Source of the DNA: CAMEON01 sp963643175 | GTDB taxonomy: Bacteria > Bacillota > Clostridia > Oscillospirales > CAG-272 | Length of the DNA: 5,248 nucleotides | Assembly (NCBI GenBank): GCA_963643175.1 | Contig: CAVIJF010000066.1 | Span: 1 to 5,248, forward strand | Direction of reading: 5' to 3' | Part shown: one piece after another, positions 5,171-5,248 of the stretch | Numbering within the stretch: position 1 is the first letter of the stretch | Layout of the letters: each line of letters opens with the position of its first letter | Position numbers and translations under genes: made by a program | The notes under the pieces: model-generated | What the model saw: only the letters and a program-made list of their open reading frames with translations | What the model was told of the DNA's origin: nothing | Database searches by the model: none

Positions 5171-5217
5171 CCGGGGGGAGAGGACCATCTCAGGCGCCGA
5201 GGTTCCTCTCCCCCCGG
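5171..5217. repeat. 14-bp perfect inverted repeat (large hairpin)
   Basis: CCGGGGGGAGAGGA (5171-5184) is exactly complementary to TCCTCTCCCCCCGG (5204-5217), separated by 19 bases that can add a short inner CTC/GAG pairing. No T-tract follows on either strand, so it is not a normal terminator. It may belong to another dispersed repeat family. The last bases of the window (5234-5248), CCCCCTTCCC, resemble the edge of the 1-68 repeat and could start a further copy, but too little is visible to call it. Confidence 0.6.
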
Positions 5218-5248
5218 TCCCCCCACTCTCCTTGGCTGCCCCCTTCCC

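Noticed and set aside
4768..5226. 152-codon - strand frame upstream of leuS
   Set aside because: It spans the dispersed repeat, several palindromes and the leuS promoter. Its composition is low-complexity and no ribosome binding site is present.

Overview
This window is a housekeeping locus of a GC-rich Firmicute, most likely a clostridial gut lineage such as Oscillospiraceae/Ruminococcaceae. That placement is inferred from three things: the rpsF-ssb-rpsR gene order, a T-box-controlled leuS, and GC-rich dispersed intergenic repeats. No mobile element, CRISPR array, tRNA or rRNA was seen.

Layout: positions 1-216 hold a dispersed hairpin repeat and other GC-rich non-coding sequence. A textbook vegetative promoter (217-261) and a structured leader (about 268-354) then drive rpsF (355-762), ssb (924-1382) and rpsR (1465-1722) on the + strand, closed by a strong intrinsic terminator (1737-1778). 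Convergent to this, leuS runs on the - strand (4335 down to 1936) and ends at its own terminator (1843-1877). leuS is transcribed from a second strong promoter (4765-4809, - strand) through a T-box riboswitch leader (4758 down to 4472) whose specifier codon reads CUC (Leu). Positions 4810-5248 are again non-coding, with a second, oppositely oriented copy of the repeat (5021-5087) and several G/C-rich inverted repeats.

How it works together: S6 and S18 form a heterodimer on the 30S platform and are made with single-stranded DNA-binding protein from one transcript, linking ribosome assembly and DNA replication. The rpsF leader can fold so that its Shine-Dalgarno is paired, which suits autogenous control by S6:S18. 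LeuRS charges tRNA-Leu, and its T-box senses uncharged tRNA-Leu and lets transcription continue when leucine charging falls.

No undescribed system is evident. The most interesting non-coding signals are the near-identical architecture of the two promoters, the possible SD-sequestering rpsF leader, the inward-facing pair of dispersed repeats, and a leuS T-box whose terminator has a poor U-tract and lies far from the start codon.
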